Below, piece by piece: positions 1-8,829 of a stretch of 64,000 nt of DNA (the stretch's first letter is position 1; every line of letters starts with the position of its first letter). Made by a program: the position numbers and the translations under genes. The notes under the pieces were generated by a model. That model saw nothing but the letters and a program-made list of their open reading frames with translations, had not been told where the DNA came from and did not search any database. Origin of the DNA: Flavobacterium hankyongi (GTDB taxonomy: Bacteria > Bacteroidota > Bacteroidia > Flavobacteriales > Flavobacteriaceae); assembly GCF_036840915.1 (NCBI RefSeq), contig NZ_CP085725.1:186001-250000 (forward strand). Reading direction: 5' to 3'.

Positions 1-405
1 TATTGAATTTGAAGTTTCTGCTTTATATAAATTCTCAGATGCGTTAATAGAGTTTTTCAGTTTAAAACCATTAAATAAAGGCATCGACGCATTGGCTTGC
101 CCAATCATCAATTGGCTTACTTCTATTCCTTTTCCGCTTGAACCTGAAGTTAATGATGAACTAACATCTGCATTAGTTAAACGCATATATTGTCCTGATA
201 ATTTTACACTTGGATACTGATTGTTTTTTACAGTTTCCATTTCAAATTTTGCAGTGGCTGCCTTCAAATTAGCCATTGTAGTCTGATCACTTTTAGTAAC
301 TGCTAAACTGATAGCTTCTTTGAGTGATAATTTCATTTTCTCTTGGGCAAAACCAGAGAACATTGCCATAAGGGCAATAAAAATTGTTATTTTATTATAT
401 TTCAT
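1..405 (-). CDS. TolC family outer membrane efflux protein, 5' part only
   Basis: First 135 codons of a minus-strand gene that runs off the left edge. I translated it by hand from the ATG at 403-405. It begins with a signal peptide (MKYNKITIFIALMAM, then a likely cleavage after SGFAQ). The mature part has the TolC/OEP pattern LSLKEAISLAVTKS, then NNQYPSVKLSGQY and later MPLFNGFKLKNSINASE. TolC proteins are trimeric outer-membrane channels that work with an RND or ABC pump and a membrane-fusion protein. Those partners would lie to the left, outside the window. The start overlaps the end of the TetR gene by 11 bases, so the two are co-transcribed and probably translationally coupled. Family call is good; the pump type cannot be told. 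Confidence 0.85.
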   Translation of the reverse strand, partial: MKYNKITIFIALMAMFSGFAQEKMKLSLKEAISLAVTKSDQTTMANLKAATAKFEMETVKNNQYPSVKLSGQYMRLTNADVSSSLTSGSSGKGIEVSQLMIGQANASMPLFNGFKLKNSINASENLYKAETSNSI

Positions 406-1018
406 AGGTTAAAAGGGCTTTAATAGTTTGTTTTATATGACGAGTAAGTTCTGAATTGATATACGTTTCAAATTCTTCATCAGTATTCAAATCCATAATA
501 GATTTAAAAAAAGGCTTATTCATTTGAAAATGAAAGTAGGTTCCCATGATAGTTGTAGGTATTAGAACAACATTAATGTCTGTTCTAAATATTCCTTTTT
601 CCTGTCCTTCTGCAATCATATTTTTCAAAATATTCAAATTATCTTTTTTCATTTCATTGAAAGCATCACAATTCATGATTCGCTTTCCAGATGACATTTC
701 GAAATGAATAATTTGATACATTCCTTTGTTCTTATTGATACGTTTGATATACAATTCAATAAGACGGTCAATTTTTTCAAGAGGGGTAAGGTCTTGCTGG
801 TATAAATTTTCCATTTGTAATCGCATGTCAGAAATACGATACACTATTAAAGCATCTAATAATTTTTCTTTAGAACCAAAATAGTAGGAAATCATGGCGA
901 TGTTAATATTGGCAACTCTGGCAATATCTCTTACAGAAGTTCCATCAAAACCATGTTCAGCAAATAGCTTTTCGGCCACTTGTAAAATTTCAATTTGCTT
1001 TTCGTTAAAATCAGTCAT
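395..1018 (-). CDS. TetR/AcrR family transcriptional regulator
   Basis: 207-residue regulator. The N-terminal helix-turn-helix spans about residues 5-50 (LQVAEKLFAEHGFDGTSVRD, then INIAMISYYFGSKEKLLDAL), which is the classic TetR signature. The rest is the variable ligand-binding and dimerisation domain. I chose the ATG at 1016-1018 (MTDFNEKQ) over an upstream in-frame start at 1057, because the extra residues are encoded by promoter sequence. Its 3' end overlaps the TolC-like gene by 11 bases, so it is the first gene of an efflux operon and very probably its local repressor. A double palindromic operator lies just upstream. The inducer is unknown. Confidence 0.9.
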   Translation of the reverse strand: MTDFNEKQIEILQVAEKLFAEHGFDGTSVRDIARVANINIAMISYYFGSKEKLLDALIVYRISDMRLQMENLYQQDLTPLEKIDRLIELYIKRINKNKGMYQIIHFEMSSGKRIMNCDAFNEMKKDNLNILKNMIAEGQEKGIFRTDINVVLIPTTIMGTYFHFQMNKPFFKSIMDLNTDEEFETYINSELTRHIKQTIKALLTYEI

Positions 1019-1044
1019 TTTAAATTTGATTTTAAATTCGAGTA

Positions 1045-1081
1045 CAAAATTAAACACTTGTTTAAATTAAACGTTTGTTTA
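1045..1081 (-). promoter_or_regulatory. Promoter and double operator of the tetR-tolC operon
   Basis: On the minus strand a -7 element TAATTTTG (1052 to 1045) fits the Bacteroidota consensus TAnnTTTG. Directly upstream lie two copies of the same palindrome, TAAACACTTGTTTA (1051-1064) and TAAACGTTTGTTTA (1068-1081), with centres 17 bases apart. They fill the expected -33 to -7 region. Two adjacent TetR-type half-palindromes over the promoter suggest cooperative binding of two dimers and autorepression (inference). Confidence 0.7.
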
Positions 1082-1131
1082 ATTTATTTTTAACTTTTTT
1101 TTAACAAAAACATTTGACTTTGTGAGTAAAT

Positions 1132-1165
1132 AAAAAGCCCGTCTGTAAAGGAGACGAGCTTATTT
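1132..1165 (-). terminator. Intrinsic terminator of the trp operon
   Basis: The arms AAGCCCGTCT and AGACGAGCTT (1135-1161) form a 10-pair stem with one mismatch. On the minus strand the stem is followed by a T run (A run at 1132-1136 on the plus strand). It lies just past the trpA stop codon. Confidence 0.8.
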
Positions 1166-1927
1166 TTATTTGATATTTTTAATAAATTCAGGAATATTTT
1201 TTATTGGCTGACTTTTTATAAATTTAATGAACGAACTCCCAATAATAGCTCCTTTTTGATGTTGCGTAGCCTGTGAGAAAGTTTCTTTGTTGGAAATTCC
1301 AAAGCCTACAATTTGAGGTTCTTTTAAATTCATGTTAGCAATTCTTTCAAAATAGTCTTGTTGGATTGTTCCAAATGAATTTTGACTCCCCGTTGTACTC
1401 GAACTACTTACCATGTAGATAAAACTATCACTTAGATTGTCAATTTTCAGTATTCTTTCTTCGGAAGTTTGAGGGGTGATTAAGCAAATGTTTTTGAGAC
1501 CATAATGATCGAAAATATTTTTAAACTCATCTTCAAAAATATCTAATGGAAGATCAGGAATAATTAATCCATCAATACCAATTTCGGCACATTTCTGACA
1601 AAACTCATTTACTCCGAATTGCAAGATTGGATTGAAATAACCCATAATTATTAGCGGGATTTTGACATTCTTTCGAATATCTTTAAGTTGTTCGAAAAGC
1701 AATTTCGTGGTCATTCCGTTTTCTAAAGCCATGCTAGAACTTTCCTGAATTGTCGGACCATCAGCTAATGGATCACTAAAAGGTAAACCAATTTCAATCA
1801 TATCAACACCACTTTTTTCAAGCTCTTCAATAATAGAAACGGTGTCGTTTAAATCTGGAAACCCAGCCGTAAAATAGATTGAAAGTATTTTTTTGTTTTC
1901 CTGTAATTTTATATTTATTCGATTCAT
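1166..1927 (-). CDS. trpA: Tryptophan synthase alpha subunit
   Basis: 253 residues, a TIM barrel that splits indole-3-glycerol phosphate into indole and glyceraldehyde-3-phosphate. Indole is channelled to TrpB in the alpha2-beta2 complex. Catalytic residues fit the Salmonella pair Glu49/Asp60: here E45 in DMIEIGLPFSDP and D56 in PLADGP. The phosphate-binding end GFGISNKETF is present near residue 210. Last gene of the trp operon, separated from trpB by 73 bases that hold a palindromic repeat, and followed by an intrinsic terminator. Full length, no oddities. Confidence 0.97.
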   Translation of the reverse strand: MNRINIKLQENKKILSIYFTAGFPDLNDTVSIIEELEKSGVDMIEIGLPFSDPLADGPTIQESSSMALENGMTTKLLFEQLKDIRKNVKIPLIIMGYFNPILQFGVNEFCQKCAEIGIDGLIIPDLPLDIFEDEFKNIFDHYGLKNICLITPQTSEERILKIDNLSDSFIYMVSSSSTTGSQNSFGTIQQDYFERIANMNLKEPQIVGFGISNKETFSQATQHQKGAIIGSSFIKFIKSQPIKNIPEFIKNIK

Positions 1928-1952
1928 TTTTTGATTTTTAAAATTATGTAGC

Positions 1953-1994
1953 CTTCGAGTACCTCAGGTTACTGGGTGGCTGAGGCTCTCGAAG
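1953..1994. repeat. Palindromic intergenic repeat between trpB and trpA
   Basis: CTTCGAG (1953-1959) and CTCAG (1963-1967) pair with CTGAG (1980-1984) and CTCGAAG (1988-1994), giving an interrupted hairpin with a loop of about 12 bases. There is no T run, so it is not a standard terminator. It resembles a REP-type element and could tune trpA expression or mRNA stability. Confidence 0.6.
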
Positions 1995-2000
1995 CCACCA

Positions 2001-3182
2001 TTAAAGTTCAAAGTAACTGATATATGTGTTTAAATCTTTGTCGCCTCTACCTGATAAATTGATAACCACAATATCATTTTCATTGAATTTCTTCTGATTT
2101 AATACTGCCAAAGCATGTGAACTCTCGATAGCAGGAATAATCCCTTCAGTTTTGCATAATTGTAAACCAGCGGTCATAGCTTCATCATCAGTAATAGCGA
2201 GGAATTCGGCTCTTTTGGATTCAAAAAGGTGGGCATGTAACGGTCCAACACCTGGATAATCTAAACCTGCCGAAATAGAATACGGTTCAGTAATCTGACC
2301 ATCTTCTGATTGCATCAAAAGCGTCTTGCTTCCGTGGATAATTCCGGTTTTACCCAAGACAGATGTGGCCGCACTTTCACCCGAATTAATGCCCTTTCCA
2401 GCAGCTTCAACAGCAATCAGTTTTACATTTTCTTCTTCTAAAAAGTGATAGAAAGCACCAGCAGCATTGCTTCCGCCACCTACACAAGCTATTACATAAT
2501 CAGGCTTTTCTCTATCTTCTTTTTCAACTAATTGTTTTTTAATTTCCTCTGATATAATACTTTGAAATCTAGCTACCATATCTGGATAAGGATGTGGCCC
2601 AACTACCGAACCAATAATGTAATAGGTGTCAATCGGGTTGTTGATCCAATCTCTAATGGCTTCATTGGTAGCATCTTTAAGAGTTTTAGAGCCAGATGTT
2701 GCTGGGCGAACTTCGGCACCAAGCATTTTCATTCTAGCCACATTGGGTGCTTGACGTTTAATGTCAATTTCTCCCATATAAACAACGCATTGTAATCCCA
2801 TCAATGCACAAACGGTTGCTGTGGCTACACCATGCTGCCCAGCTCCAGTTTCGGCAATAATTCGGGTTTTGCCTAAACGTTTTGCTAGTAATATTTGTCC
2901 AATAGTATTGTTTATTTTATGCGCACCAGTATGACACAAATCTTCTCTTTTTAAGTAGATCTTGGTATTGTATTTAGCAGACAAACGTTCGGCAAAATAA
3001 AGTGGAGTTGGGCGTCCCACATAGTCTTTCAATAGTTGTTGAAACTCGCTTTGGAAACTTTCTGTTTGTATTATTTCAAGATATTGAAGGCGTAATTCTT
3101 CCACATTTGGATAAAGCATTTCAGGTATGAAAGCCCCACCAAATTCACCATAAAACCCTTTTTCGTTAACTTGATAATTCAT
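2001..3182 (-). CDS. trpB: Tryptophan synthase beta subunit
   Basis: 393 residues, PLP enzyme of fold type II that joins indole and serine to make tryptophan. The PLP lysine is K89 in the motif HTGAHKINN. The glycine-rich phosphate loop [10 protein letters not shown] is near residue 235 and the C-terminal SGRGDKD motif is intact. Length is normal for TrpB1. The start overlaps the trpF stop by 17 bases, indicating translational coupling. It works as a complex with TrpA from the next gene. Confidence 0.98.
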   Translation of the reverse strand: MNYQVNEKGFYGEFGGAFIPEMLYPNVEELRLQYLEIIQTESFQSEFQQLLKDYVGRPTPLYFAERLSAKYNTKIYLKREDLCHTGAHKINNTIGQILLAKRLGKTRIIAETGAGQHGVATATVCALMGLQCVVYMGEIDIKRQAPNVARMKMLGAEVRPATSGSKTLKDATNEAIRDWINNPIDTYYIIGSVVGPHPYPDMVARFQSIISEEIKKQLVEKEDREKPDYVIACVGGGSNAAGAFYHFLEEENVKLIAVEAAGKGINSGESAATSVLGKTGIIHGSKTLLMQSEDGQITEPYSISAGLDYPGVGPLHAHLFESKRAEFLAITDDEAMTAGLQLCKTEGIIPAIESSHALAVLNQKKFNENDIVVINLSGRGDKDLNTYISYFEL

Positions 3183-3771
3183 GTTGTAGTTCTTTTAATA
3201 GTTGTGTGTTTTTTAATCCTGGTTCGATTTCGAATTTGCTGTTCACGTCTATGGCATGTATTGGTAAATTCAATTGTTTGATTTTATTAATTTCCGCTAG
3301 ACTAATTCCTCCACTTAAGAAGAAAGGTTTTTTAGAAGGATAGTTTTTTAAAATTTCCCAGTTAAATAATTTTCCGTTGCCGCCTGGATTTTCTCCTTTA
3401 GTATCAAATAAAAAGTAATCACAAACAGTTTCATAAGGTGTAATTGCGTCAAAATTAAATGCCTCATCAACAGAAAAAACTTTGATAACTTTAGTATCTG
3501 TTTGTTTGAAAAGTTTACAAAAATCAGGTGTTTCATCACCATGCAACTGAACAAATTGTAAATTATAGTTACGGACTTTGTCCAAAATATCATCTAAATA
3601 AGCATTTACGAAAACGCCTACTTTCTGTGTAGGTTTGGGTAATGTAGGGATTTCACCATTAAATAATCGTGGTGATTTATCATAGAAAATGAATCCCAAA
3701 TAATCAGGCTGTAGGAAAGCAACTTCTTGAATATTATCTAAATATTTCATTCCGCATATTTTCAGTTTCAT
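3166..3771 (-). CDS. trpF: Phosphoribosylanthranilate isomerase
   Basis: 201-residue TIM-barrel enzyme converting N-(5'-phosphoribosyl)anthranilate to the CdRP intermediate by Amadori rearrangement. The N-terminal KICGMK motif provides the general base C6. D123 in LFDTKG is the expected general acid. The phosphate-binding segment FLSGGIS and the C-terminal GLKN are present. Stand-alone TrpF (not fused to TrpC), as is usual in Flavobacteria. It sits 87 bases after trpC and overlaps trpB by 17. Confidence 0.96.
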   Translation of the reverse strand: MKLKICGMKYLDNIQEVAFLQPDYLGFIFYDKSPRLFNGEIPTLPKPTQKVGVFVNAYLDDILDKVRNYNLQFVQLHGDETPDFCKLFKQTDTKVIKVFSVDEAFNFDAITPYETVCDYFLFDTKGENPGGNGKLFNWEILKNYPSKKPFFLSGGISLAEINKIKQLNLPIHAIDVNSKFEIEPGLKNTQLLKELQHELSS

Positions 3772-3858
3772 ATATAAATTTATTTTTTAGTGGTTATATA
3801 TGTTATCGCCTTTCATTTATTGATGTTTGTTTGCAACAAAATAGTTTTAGTGGTGATT

Positions 3859-4650
3859 TCATGATTTCTGAAGTATTGAATTGATAAATGTGGTTGCAGC
3901 TTTACCTGGATTTTCGGTTTTCATAAAGTTTTCTCCAATTAAAAACCCTTGATAACCAAAAGATTGTAATTCGATTATGTCTTGAGGACTAGTAATACCA
4001 CTTTCAGAAACTTTTACGAATTCGTCTGGGATATGTTGCGCTAATTCTTTGCTGTAATCGAGACTGACTTCGAAAGTTTTCAAATTACGGTTGTTCACGC
4101 CAATCATGTCCAGACTTGGCATAATGGATTTGTCTAGCTCTTCTTTATTGTGAACTTCCAACAAAACTTCAAGTCCTAAGGAATGTGCAAATTCTGAAAG
4201 TGACTTGATTTCAGGATAGGTCAAAACGGATGCGATTAACAAAATAACATCGGCACCATTAGATTTTGCTTCTAAAATTTGATATTCATCAATGATAAAT
4301 TCTTTCCTTAATAAAGGAACTTTTACAGAAGCTTTTGCTAGTAATAAATCGTCTAATGAACCTCCAAAATACTCTCCGTCTGTCAATACTGAAATTCCCG
4401 AAACTCCAGCGTTTTGATAGCCTATGACAACTTCTTCAACTGAAAAATCATTACTAATTACTGATTTAGATGGAGAACGACGCTTGTGCTCTGCAATGAT
4501 TCCTACCAAATTATTTCGTAAGTTCTTGCTCAATGAATAGGTTCTGTTCCCAAAAAGTACTGAATTTTCTAGCTGTGTTACAGGAATTAGTTGTTTTTTA
4601 AGTTCTACTTCCCGTCTTTTATCTGCTATGATTTTATCTAAAATAGTCAT
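3859..4650 (-). CDS. trpC: Indole-3-glycerol phosphate synthase
   Basis: 263 residues, TIM-barrel enzyme that closes the indole ring by decarboxylating CdRP. Motifs are in order: IIAEHKRRSPSK (substrate-binding lysine, about residues 51-62), LLRKEFI (catalytic lysine), then LLEVHNKEEL, IGVNNRNLKTF and the phosphate loop VSESGI. It starts 2 bases after the trpD stop. The 87-base gap to trpF holds no clear structure. Confidence 0.97.
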   Translation of the reverse strand: MTILDKIIADKRREVELKKQLIPVTQLENSVLFGNRTYSLSKNLRNNLVGIIAEHKRRSPSKSVISNDFSVEEVVIGYQNAGVSGISVLTDGEYFGGSLDDLLLAKASVKVPLLRKEFIIDEYQILEAKSNGADVILLIASVLTYPEIKSLSEFAHSLGLEVLLEVHNKEELDKSIMPSLDMIGVNNRNLKTFEVSLDYSKELAQHIPDEFVKVSESGITSPQDIIELQSFGYQGFLIGENFMKTENPGKAATTFINSILQKS

Positions 4651-4652
4651 GA

Positions 4653-5645
4653 TTATTTGCTTAATTGTTGGAGTTTATTTAGTTTTTCAAGAGCTTTTCC
4701 ACTTAATAAGCTTTCTTTAGCTAGTTCAAATCCGTCTGAAATCGAACAGTTTTTTACTGTAGCAATTGCCATTCCTGCATTAGCACAAACCACATTGTTT
4801 TGTGCTTGTGTACCGTTTCCTTTTAAGATGTTTAGGAATATTTCGGCTGATTTTTCAATAGTTATACCTCCTAAAATTTCATCTTCATTTAGTTTGTTTA
4901 CTTTAAAATCTTCGGGCTTTAAAATCTGTTCGTAGTTTTTGGAAATGATTTTAGTATTTCCGGTTAAGGAAATTTCGTCATAACCTTCTAAGCTATGTAA
5001 AATCGTAAAATTTGTTTCGGTATTTTGGTACAAATAAGCATACATTCTGGCTAATTCCAAACTGAATACGCCTACTAACTGGTGTTTCGGAAAACTTGGA
5101 TTTACCATTGGTCCTAACATATTGAAAAAGGTTTTTATGGTCAATTCTTTACGGATTGGAGCTACATTCTTCATAGCAGGATGGAAGAGTGGTGCGTGCA
5201 AAACGCAAATTCCAGCTTCTTCAATGGACTGTTTTAAAAATGCTTCATCATTACTGAATCGAATGCCCAAAGTTTCCATCACATTACTGGATCCGGAAAT
5301 GGATGAAACTCCATAATTTCCATGCTTTGCTACTTGAATTCCTGCTCCAGCAACTACAAAAGAAGCCAATGTTGAAATGTTGAAGGTATTTTTTCCATCC
5401 CCACCAGTACCACATAAATCTATGGTATTATAATCTGATAAATTGATTGCAATACATAATTCCAATAAAGCTTCACGGAATCCTGCAAGCTCTTCAATGG
5501 TAATGCTTCGCATCATATAAACTGTCAGGAAACTAGCGATCTGGCTTGTGTTGTACAGTCCGCTTGAAATATTTTTCAACACCGTTTTGGCTTCCTCTTT
5601 GGTAAGCGTTTCGTGCTGAATTAATCTATTTAATATTGTTTTCAT
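4653..5645 (-). CDS. trpD: Anthranilate phosphoribosyltransferase
   Basis: 330 residues. Transfers the phosphoribosyl group of PRPP to anthranilate. The PRPP-binding GTGGDGKNTFNIST motif (about residues 78-91) and the KHGNYGVSS segment are intact, as is the helical N-terminal domain. Not fused to trpG. A 146-base gap separates it from trpG, larger than elsewhere in the operon; I see no terminator or promoter of note there. It is followed at 2 bases by trpC. Confidence 0.97.
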   Translation of the reverse strand: MKTILNRLIQHETLTKEEAKTVLKNISSGLYNTSQIASFLTVYMMRSITIEELAGFREALLELCIAINLSDYNTIDLCGTGGDGKNTFNISTLASFVVAGAGIQVAKHGNYGVSSISGSSNVMETLGIRFSNDEAFLKQSIEEAGICVLHAPLFHPAMKNVAPIRKELTIKTFFNMLGPMVNPSFPKHQLVGVFSLELARMYAYLYQNTETNFTILHSLEGYDEISLTGNTKIISKNYEQILKPEDFKVNKLNEDEILGGITIEKSAEIFLNILKGNGTQAQNNVVCANAGMAIATVKNCSISDGFELAKESLLSGKALEKLNKLQQLSK

Positions 5646-5791
5646 TTCGCTATGTGTTTATTTGCTATAAGTGCTCAATGCTGTCGTCTTGCAGGCTCGA
5701 GTCATAATTTTTAAATTAGAGATAAGTTGTGCTAGGTCTTAAGTTTTTTGTACTTAAAACAGATGTTTTGTTTCGATAAAATACTTGCTAA

Positions 5792-6361
5792 TTAGCTATT
5801 TACCCAGTTTTCTAAGATTTTCTTTCCGTTGGGTGTAAGAACGCTTTCCGGATGATATTGTACACCGCGAACATCGTAGGTTTTATGACGTAGCGACATA
5901 ATTTCTCCGTTTTCATCTACAGAAGTTATTTCTAAAACTTCTGGAAAATTCTCGTTGGAAACTACCCAAGAATGATAACGACCAACTTCTATTTCACTCG
6001 TTAAATCTTTAAAAAGGGTTTCATCTGCAACGATGATTTTGACATGTGTTGCCACACCGTGATACACTTTTTCAAGATTGGTTAATTGTCCTCCAAAGAC
6101 TTCTCCAATTGCTTGTTGGCCAAGACAAACACCGAGTATGCTTTTGGTAAGAGCATAGGTTTTAATGACTTCCTTGAGTAATCCTGCCTCATCAGGGATT
6201 CCCGGTCCTGGTGAAAGAAGAATTTTATCAAATGGTTTTACTTCATCAATATAAAATTCGTCATTGCGATAAACAGTAACTTCACAATTCAAATCTTCCA
6301 GATAATGAACTAAATTGTAGGTGAAACTGTCGTAATTGTCTATAACTAATATTTTTTTCAT
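5792..6361 (-). CDS. trpG: Anthranilate synthase glutamine amidotransferase subunit
   Basis: 189 residues, class I glutamine amidotransferase that supplies ammonia to TrpE. The triad is visible: C79 in GVCLGQ, H170 and E172 in QYHPES. The oxyanion-hole region LSPGPG is at about residues 49-54. It could double as PabA, since amphibolic TrpG/PabA subunits are common. No pab gene is in the window to settle this. It lies 10 bases after trpE. Confidence 0.96.
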   Translation of the reverse strand: MKKILVIDNYDSFTYNLVHYLEDLNCEVTVYRNDEFYIDEVKPFDKILLSPGPGIPDEAGLLKEVIKTYALTKSILGVCLGQQAIGEVFGGQLTNLEKVYHGVATHVKIIVADETLFKDLTSEIEVGRYHSWVVSNENFPEVLEITSVDENGEIMSLRHKTYDVRGVQYHPESVLTPNGKKILENWVNS

Positions 6362-6371
6362 GATCCTAATT

Positions 6372-7772
6372 TTAAATTATTTCAGCTAATTCCAATGCTT
6401 TGTTTAAGGCGCCTAATTTATTGTATACTTCTTGGGTTTCACTTTCCTCGTTTGAATTTACAGTGATTCCAGCTCCAGCTTGATAATGTAATTGATGATT
6501 TTTACTCAAAAAAGTGCGTATCATAATTGCATGATTAAAATTACCTTCAAAATCCATAAATCCAATAGCACCGCCGTAGAAATTTCGATTAGTGTTTTCA
6601 ATTTTTTCAATGAGTTGTAAGGCCTTGTGTTTTGGTGCTCCTGATAAAGTTCCTGCTGGAAACGTATCTGCTACGACCTGCATTGTAGTTGCATTTTCAT
6701 GTAATTTTCCACTCACTTTAGAAACTAAATGGATAACATGTGAGAAGAACTGTACTTCACGGTATTTTTCAACTTCTACGTTATGTCCATTACGACTTAA
6801 ATCGTTACGGGCTAAATCTACTAACATTACGTGTTCGCTATTTTCTTTAGGATCTTCGGTTAATTGTTTGGCTAATATTGTATCATTTTCATCATTTCCT
6901 GTCCTTTTGAAAGTACCTGCAATAGGATGAATTTCGGCTTTTCGATCTTTGATAACCAATTGTGCTTCTGGAGATGAACCTATAATTTTGAAGTTTCCAT
7001 AATCAAAAAAGAACAGATATGGAGAAGGATTTATACTTCGTAAAGCTCTGTAAACATTGAATTCATCACCTTTAAAACCTTGTGTAAATCGTCTTGATAA
7101 AACCAGCTGAAAAACATCACCACGTTGACAATGTTTCTTGGCAAGAGAAACATTGGTTTTGAAATCATCTTCGGATAAATTGGAAGTTGAATCACCTTCT
7201 TTGGTAAATGAATAAGAAGCAAAGTTTTTTGTTTGGATTAGCTGCTCAATTTCTGTCAAGTTATTTTGATTTTCAAGGCTGTGACTGAAAAGATAAGCTT
7301 CATTTTTAAAATGATTTATGGCAATGATATTCTGATAAACAGCATAATACAAATCGGGAATATGTAAATCGGAAGTCTTTTTTTCAATGTTTACTTTTTC
7401 AAAATAACGAACCGCATCATAACTTGTAAATCCGAATAAACCGTTAGTGATGAATTTAAAATCGCTTTTTTCAGTTTCAAATAGTGATGTAAATTCCTGA
7501 ACTGCTTCCACAACATCGTTTTGGTTTTGAATTGATTTACTTGTTGTATTTCCGTCTGGAAATGTTGAAGAAATGGTTTCATTTTCAATTTTGATACTCG
7601 CAATTGGATTGCAACAGATATAAGAAAAACTATTCTCATTACTGTGATAATTGTTACTTTCTAGCAAAAGGCTATTTGGGTATTTGTCACGAATTTTTAA
7701 ATAAATGCTTACTGGTGTTATTGTGTCAGCAAGGATTTGTTTGTAGTGTGTATGTAATTTATAGTTGTTCAT
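6372..7772 (-). CDS. trpE: Anthranilate synthase component I
   Basis: 466 residues. Makes anthranilate from chorismate with ammonia from TrpG. The feedback-site motif LLLES near residue 35 corresponds to the LLES tryptophan-binding element, so allosteric inhibition by tryptophan is expected. C-terminal chorismate-binding signatures are intact: HPIAGTFKRTG, DLARNDLSR, FPAGTLSGAPK and YGGAIG. First structural gene of the operon, preceded by a leader peptide and attenuator hairpin. Confidence 0.97.
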   Translation of the reverse strand: MNNYKLHTHYKQILADTITPVSIYLKIRDKYPNSLLLESNNYHSNENSFSYICCNPIASIKIENETISSTFPDGNTTSKSIQNQNDVVEAVQEFTSLFETEKSDFKFITNGLFGFTSYDAVRYFEKVNIEKKTSDLHIPDLYYAVYQNIIAINHFKNEAYLFSHSLENQNNLTEIEQLIQTKNFASYSFTKEGDSTSNLSEDDFKTNVSLAKKHCQRGDVFQLVLSRRFTQGFKGDEFNVYRALRSINPSPYLFFFDYGNFKIIGSSPEAQLVIKDRKAEIHPIAGTFKRTGNDENDTILAKQLTEDPKENSEHVMLVDLARNDLSRNGHNVEVEKYREVQFFSHVIHLVSKVSGKLHENATTMQVVADTFPAGTLSGAPKHKALQLIEKIENTNRNFYGGAIGFMDFEGNFNHAIMIRTFLSKNHQLHYQAGAGITVNSNEESETQEVYNKLGALNKALELAEII

Positions 7773-7793
7773 GATGCTTAAATTTTAGAAAAT

Positions 7794-7828
7794 AAAAAAA
7801 GGCTTGTCGTGATTGACAAGCCTTTTTA
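7794..7828 (-). terminator. trp attenuator terminator hairpin
   Basis: On the minus strand GGCTTGTC (7822 to 7815) pairs perfectly with GACAAGCC (7808 to 7801) around a 6-base loop, followed by seven T residues. It lies between the Trp leader peptide and trpE, where an attenuator is expected. I found no strong antiterminator; a weak candidate is UAUCU after the leader ORF pairing with AGAUA just before the terminator. Confidence 0.85.
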
Positions 7829-7866
7829 TCTATGTTGGTTTTAAAAATACAGATAGGAGGATTCGC

Positions 7867-7923
7867 TCACGATTTTCGACGTAAGTTGCTCCACCACCAA
7901 GTATTGTTTAAAATATTGTTCAT
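7867..7923 (-). CDS. trpL: trp operon leader peptide (Trp-Trp-Trp)
   Basis: 18-codon ORF, too short for usual gene callers: MNNILNNTWWWSNLRRKS. Three consecutive Trp codons (9-11) sit in the middle. It lies about 14 bases after the predicted transcription start, and the terminator hairpin begins about 40 bases past its stop. This is the layout of ribosome-mediated attenuation known from enterobacterial trpL: ribosomes starved for Trp-tRNA stall on the Trp codons and allow read-through. The name is by analogy, since the sequence is not homologous to E. coli TrpL. Confidence 0.88.
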   Translation of the reverse strand: MNNILNNTWWWSNLRRKS

Positions 7924-7943
7924 TTTGTGTTTTTTGTACAATG

Positions 7944-7976
7944 CAAAGTTATAGAAATGATTTTCGAATACACAAA
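7944..7976 (-). promoter_or_regulatory. Promoter of the trp operon
   Basis: On the minus strand TAACTTTG (7951 to 7944) matches the -7 consensus TAnnTTTG, and a TTTG (7976 to 7973) about 21 bases upstream fits the -33 element. Predicted start of transcription is near 7937, giving a short untranslated lead into the leader ORF at 7923. Confidence 0.7.
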
Positions 7977-8048
7977 TTTTTTTGCTAAAATATTTTTTAG
8001 AGCAAAATGAGACTTCTTTTTAAATTATAAAAATATGATAAAAAATTA

Positions 8049-8078
8049 TTGTTTTACAATAATTAATTATTACATTTG
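8049..8078 (+). promoter_or_regulatory. Promoter of the DUF2975/HTH pair
   Basis: TTG at 8049-8051 and TACATTTG at 8071-8078 match the Bacteroidota -33 and -7 elements with 19 bases between them. The start codon of the first gene follows 25 bases later. Confidence 0.6.
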
Positions 8079-8102
8079 CTTTGTTGTATTAAAATAAAAA
8101 TT

Positions 8103-8618
8103 ATGAAATTAGTTCGGATTATAGCTTCGTTTTTGTTTGTACTTGTACGAATTGTCGCTTTATTTTATTTATTAACGGCAATTTATGCTTTAATAAATTG
8201 TTTGTTTGAAGGACCATTTTTTGAAAAAATAGAGAATAATCGATTTGCAATAAACTTTCCATTTACAACTCAACATTTTTTATTAGGTTCAGAGTATACA
8301 TTGGAATATGTTGTTGAAATGGTCTTGGGATTAGCACTGTATGGTTTTTTCTTTTTAGTGTTGAGTAATGTTTTTAAAACCTTCAAACAAGAGCGCTTGT
8401 TTACAAAAGCCGGATTGAAAAATCTAAAGCAGTTTTATCAGTTTAATTTGTTGTTATATCCAGTTTTGGCAATACTCTGGTCGCTTTTTAGTGTGGAAGA
8501 TTTTCCTTTTTTTGCTATGATAGTAGCGCATGCAATAATGGGGATTTTTATCTTTTTCATGGCAGCCATTTTCCAACAAGGTGTGAACCTACAAAACGAA
8601 CAAGATTTATATATATAG
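8103..8618 (+). CDS. DUF2975 family membrane protein
   Basis: 171 residues with four hydrophobic segments (about 8-30, 75-95, 112-135, 142-165), the usual topology of DUF2975 proteins. I used the ATG at 8103 (MKLVRIIASF); an upstream TTG in frame at 8076 lies inside the promoter. Function of the family is unknown. It is almost always paired with a small Xre-type regulator, which here follows 4 bases after the stop. The pair may form a membrane-linked regulatory unit (inference). Confidence 0.8.
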   Translation: MKLVRIIASFLFVLVRIVALFYLLTAIYALINCLFEGPFFEKIENNRFAINFPFTTQHFLLGSEYTLEYVVEMVLGLALYGFFFLVLSNVFKTFKQERLFTKAGLKNLKQFYQFNLLLYPVLAILWSLFSVEDFPFFAMIVAHAIMGIFIFFMAAIFQQGVNLQNEQDLYI

Positions 8619-8622
8619 AATT

Positions 8623-8829
8623 ATGCCAATTGTAGTAAATGTTGATGTGATGCTGGCCAAGCGCAAAATGCAATCGAAAGAATTGGCAGAAATTCTGGGA
8701 ATAACCCCGGCAAATTTATCGATTCTGAAAACAGGTAAGGCAAAAGGGATTCGATTTGATACACTCGAAGCGATTTGCAAAGCTTTGGATTGTCAGCCAG
8801 GCGATGTTTTGGAATACATCAGCGAGTAA
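8623..8829 (+). CDS. Small Xre/YozG-type helix-turn-helix regulator
   Basis: 68 residues, almost entirely one Cro/C1-type HTH: MLAKRKMQSKELAEILGITP, then NLSILKTGKAKGIRFDTLEA and a C-terminal LDCQPGDVLEY. This short form is typical of the YozG-like regulators that accompany DUF2975 proteins. The start is 4 bases after the DUF2975 stop, so the two are co-expressed. Targets unknown; autoregulation is likely. Confidence 0.88.
   Translation: MPIVVNVDVMLAKRKMQSKELAEILGITPANLSILKTGKAKGIRFDTLEAICKALDCQPGDVLEYISE

Noticed and set aside
6592..6930. Plus-strand ORF opposite trpE
   Set aside because: Fully inside a strongly supported trpE frame; no start context and composition typical of an antisense shadow.
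8076..8102. Upstream TTG start for the DUF2975 gene
   Set aside because: The codons overlap the -7 promoter element and the added residues are not membrane-like; ATG 8103 is preferred.
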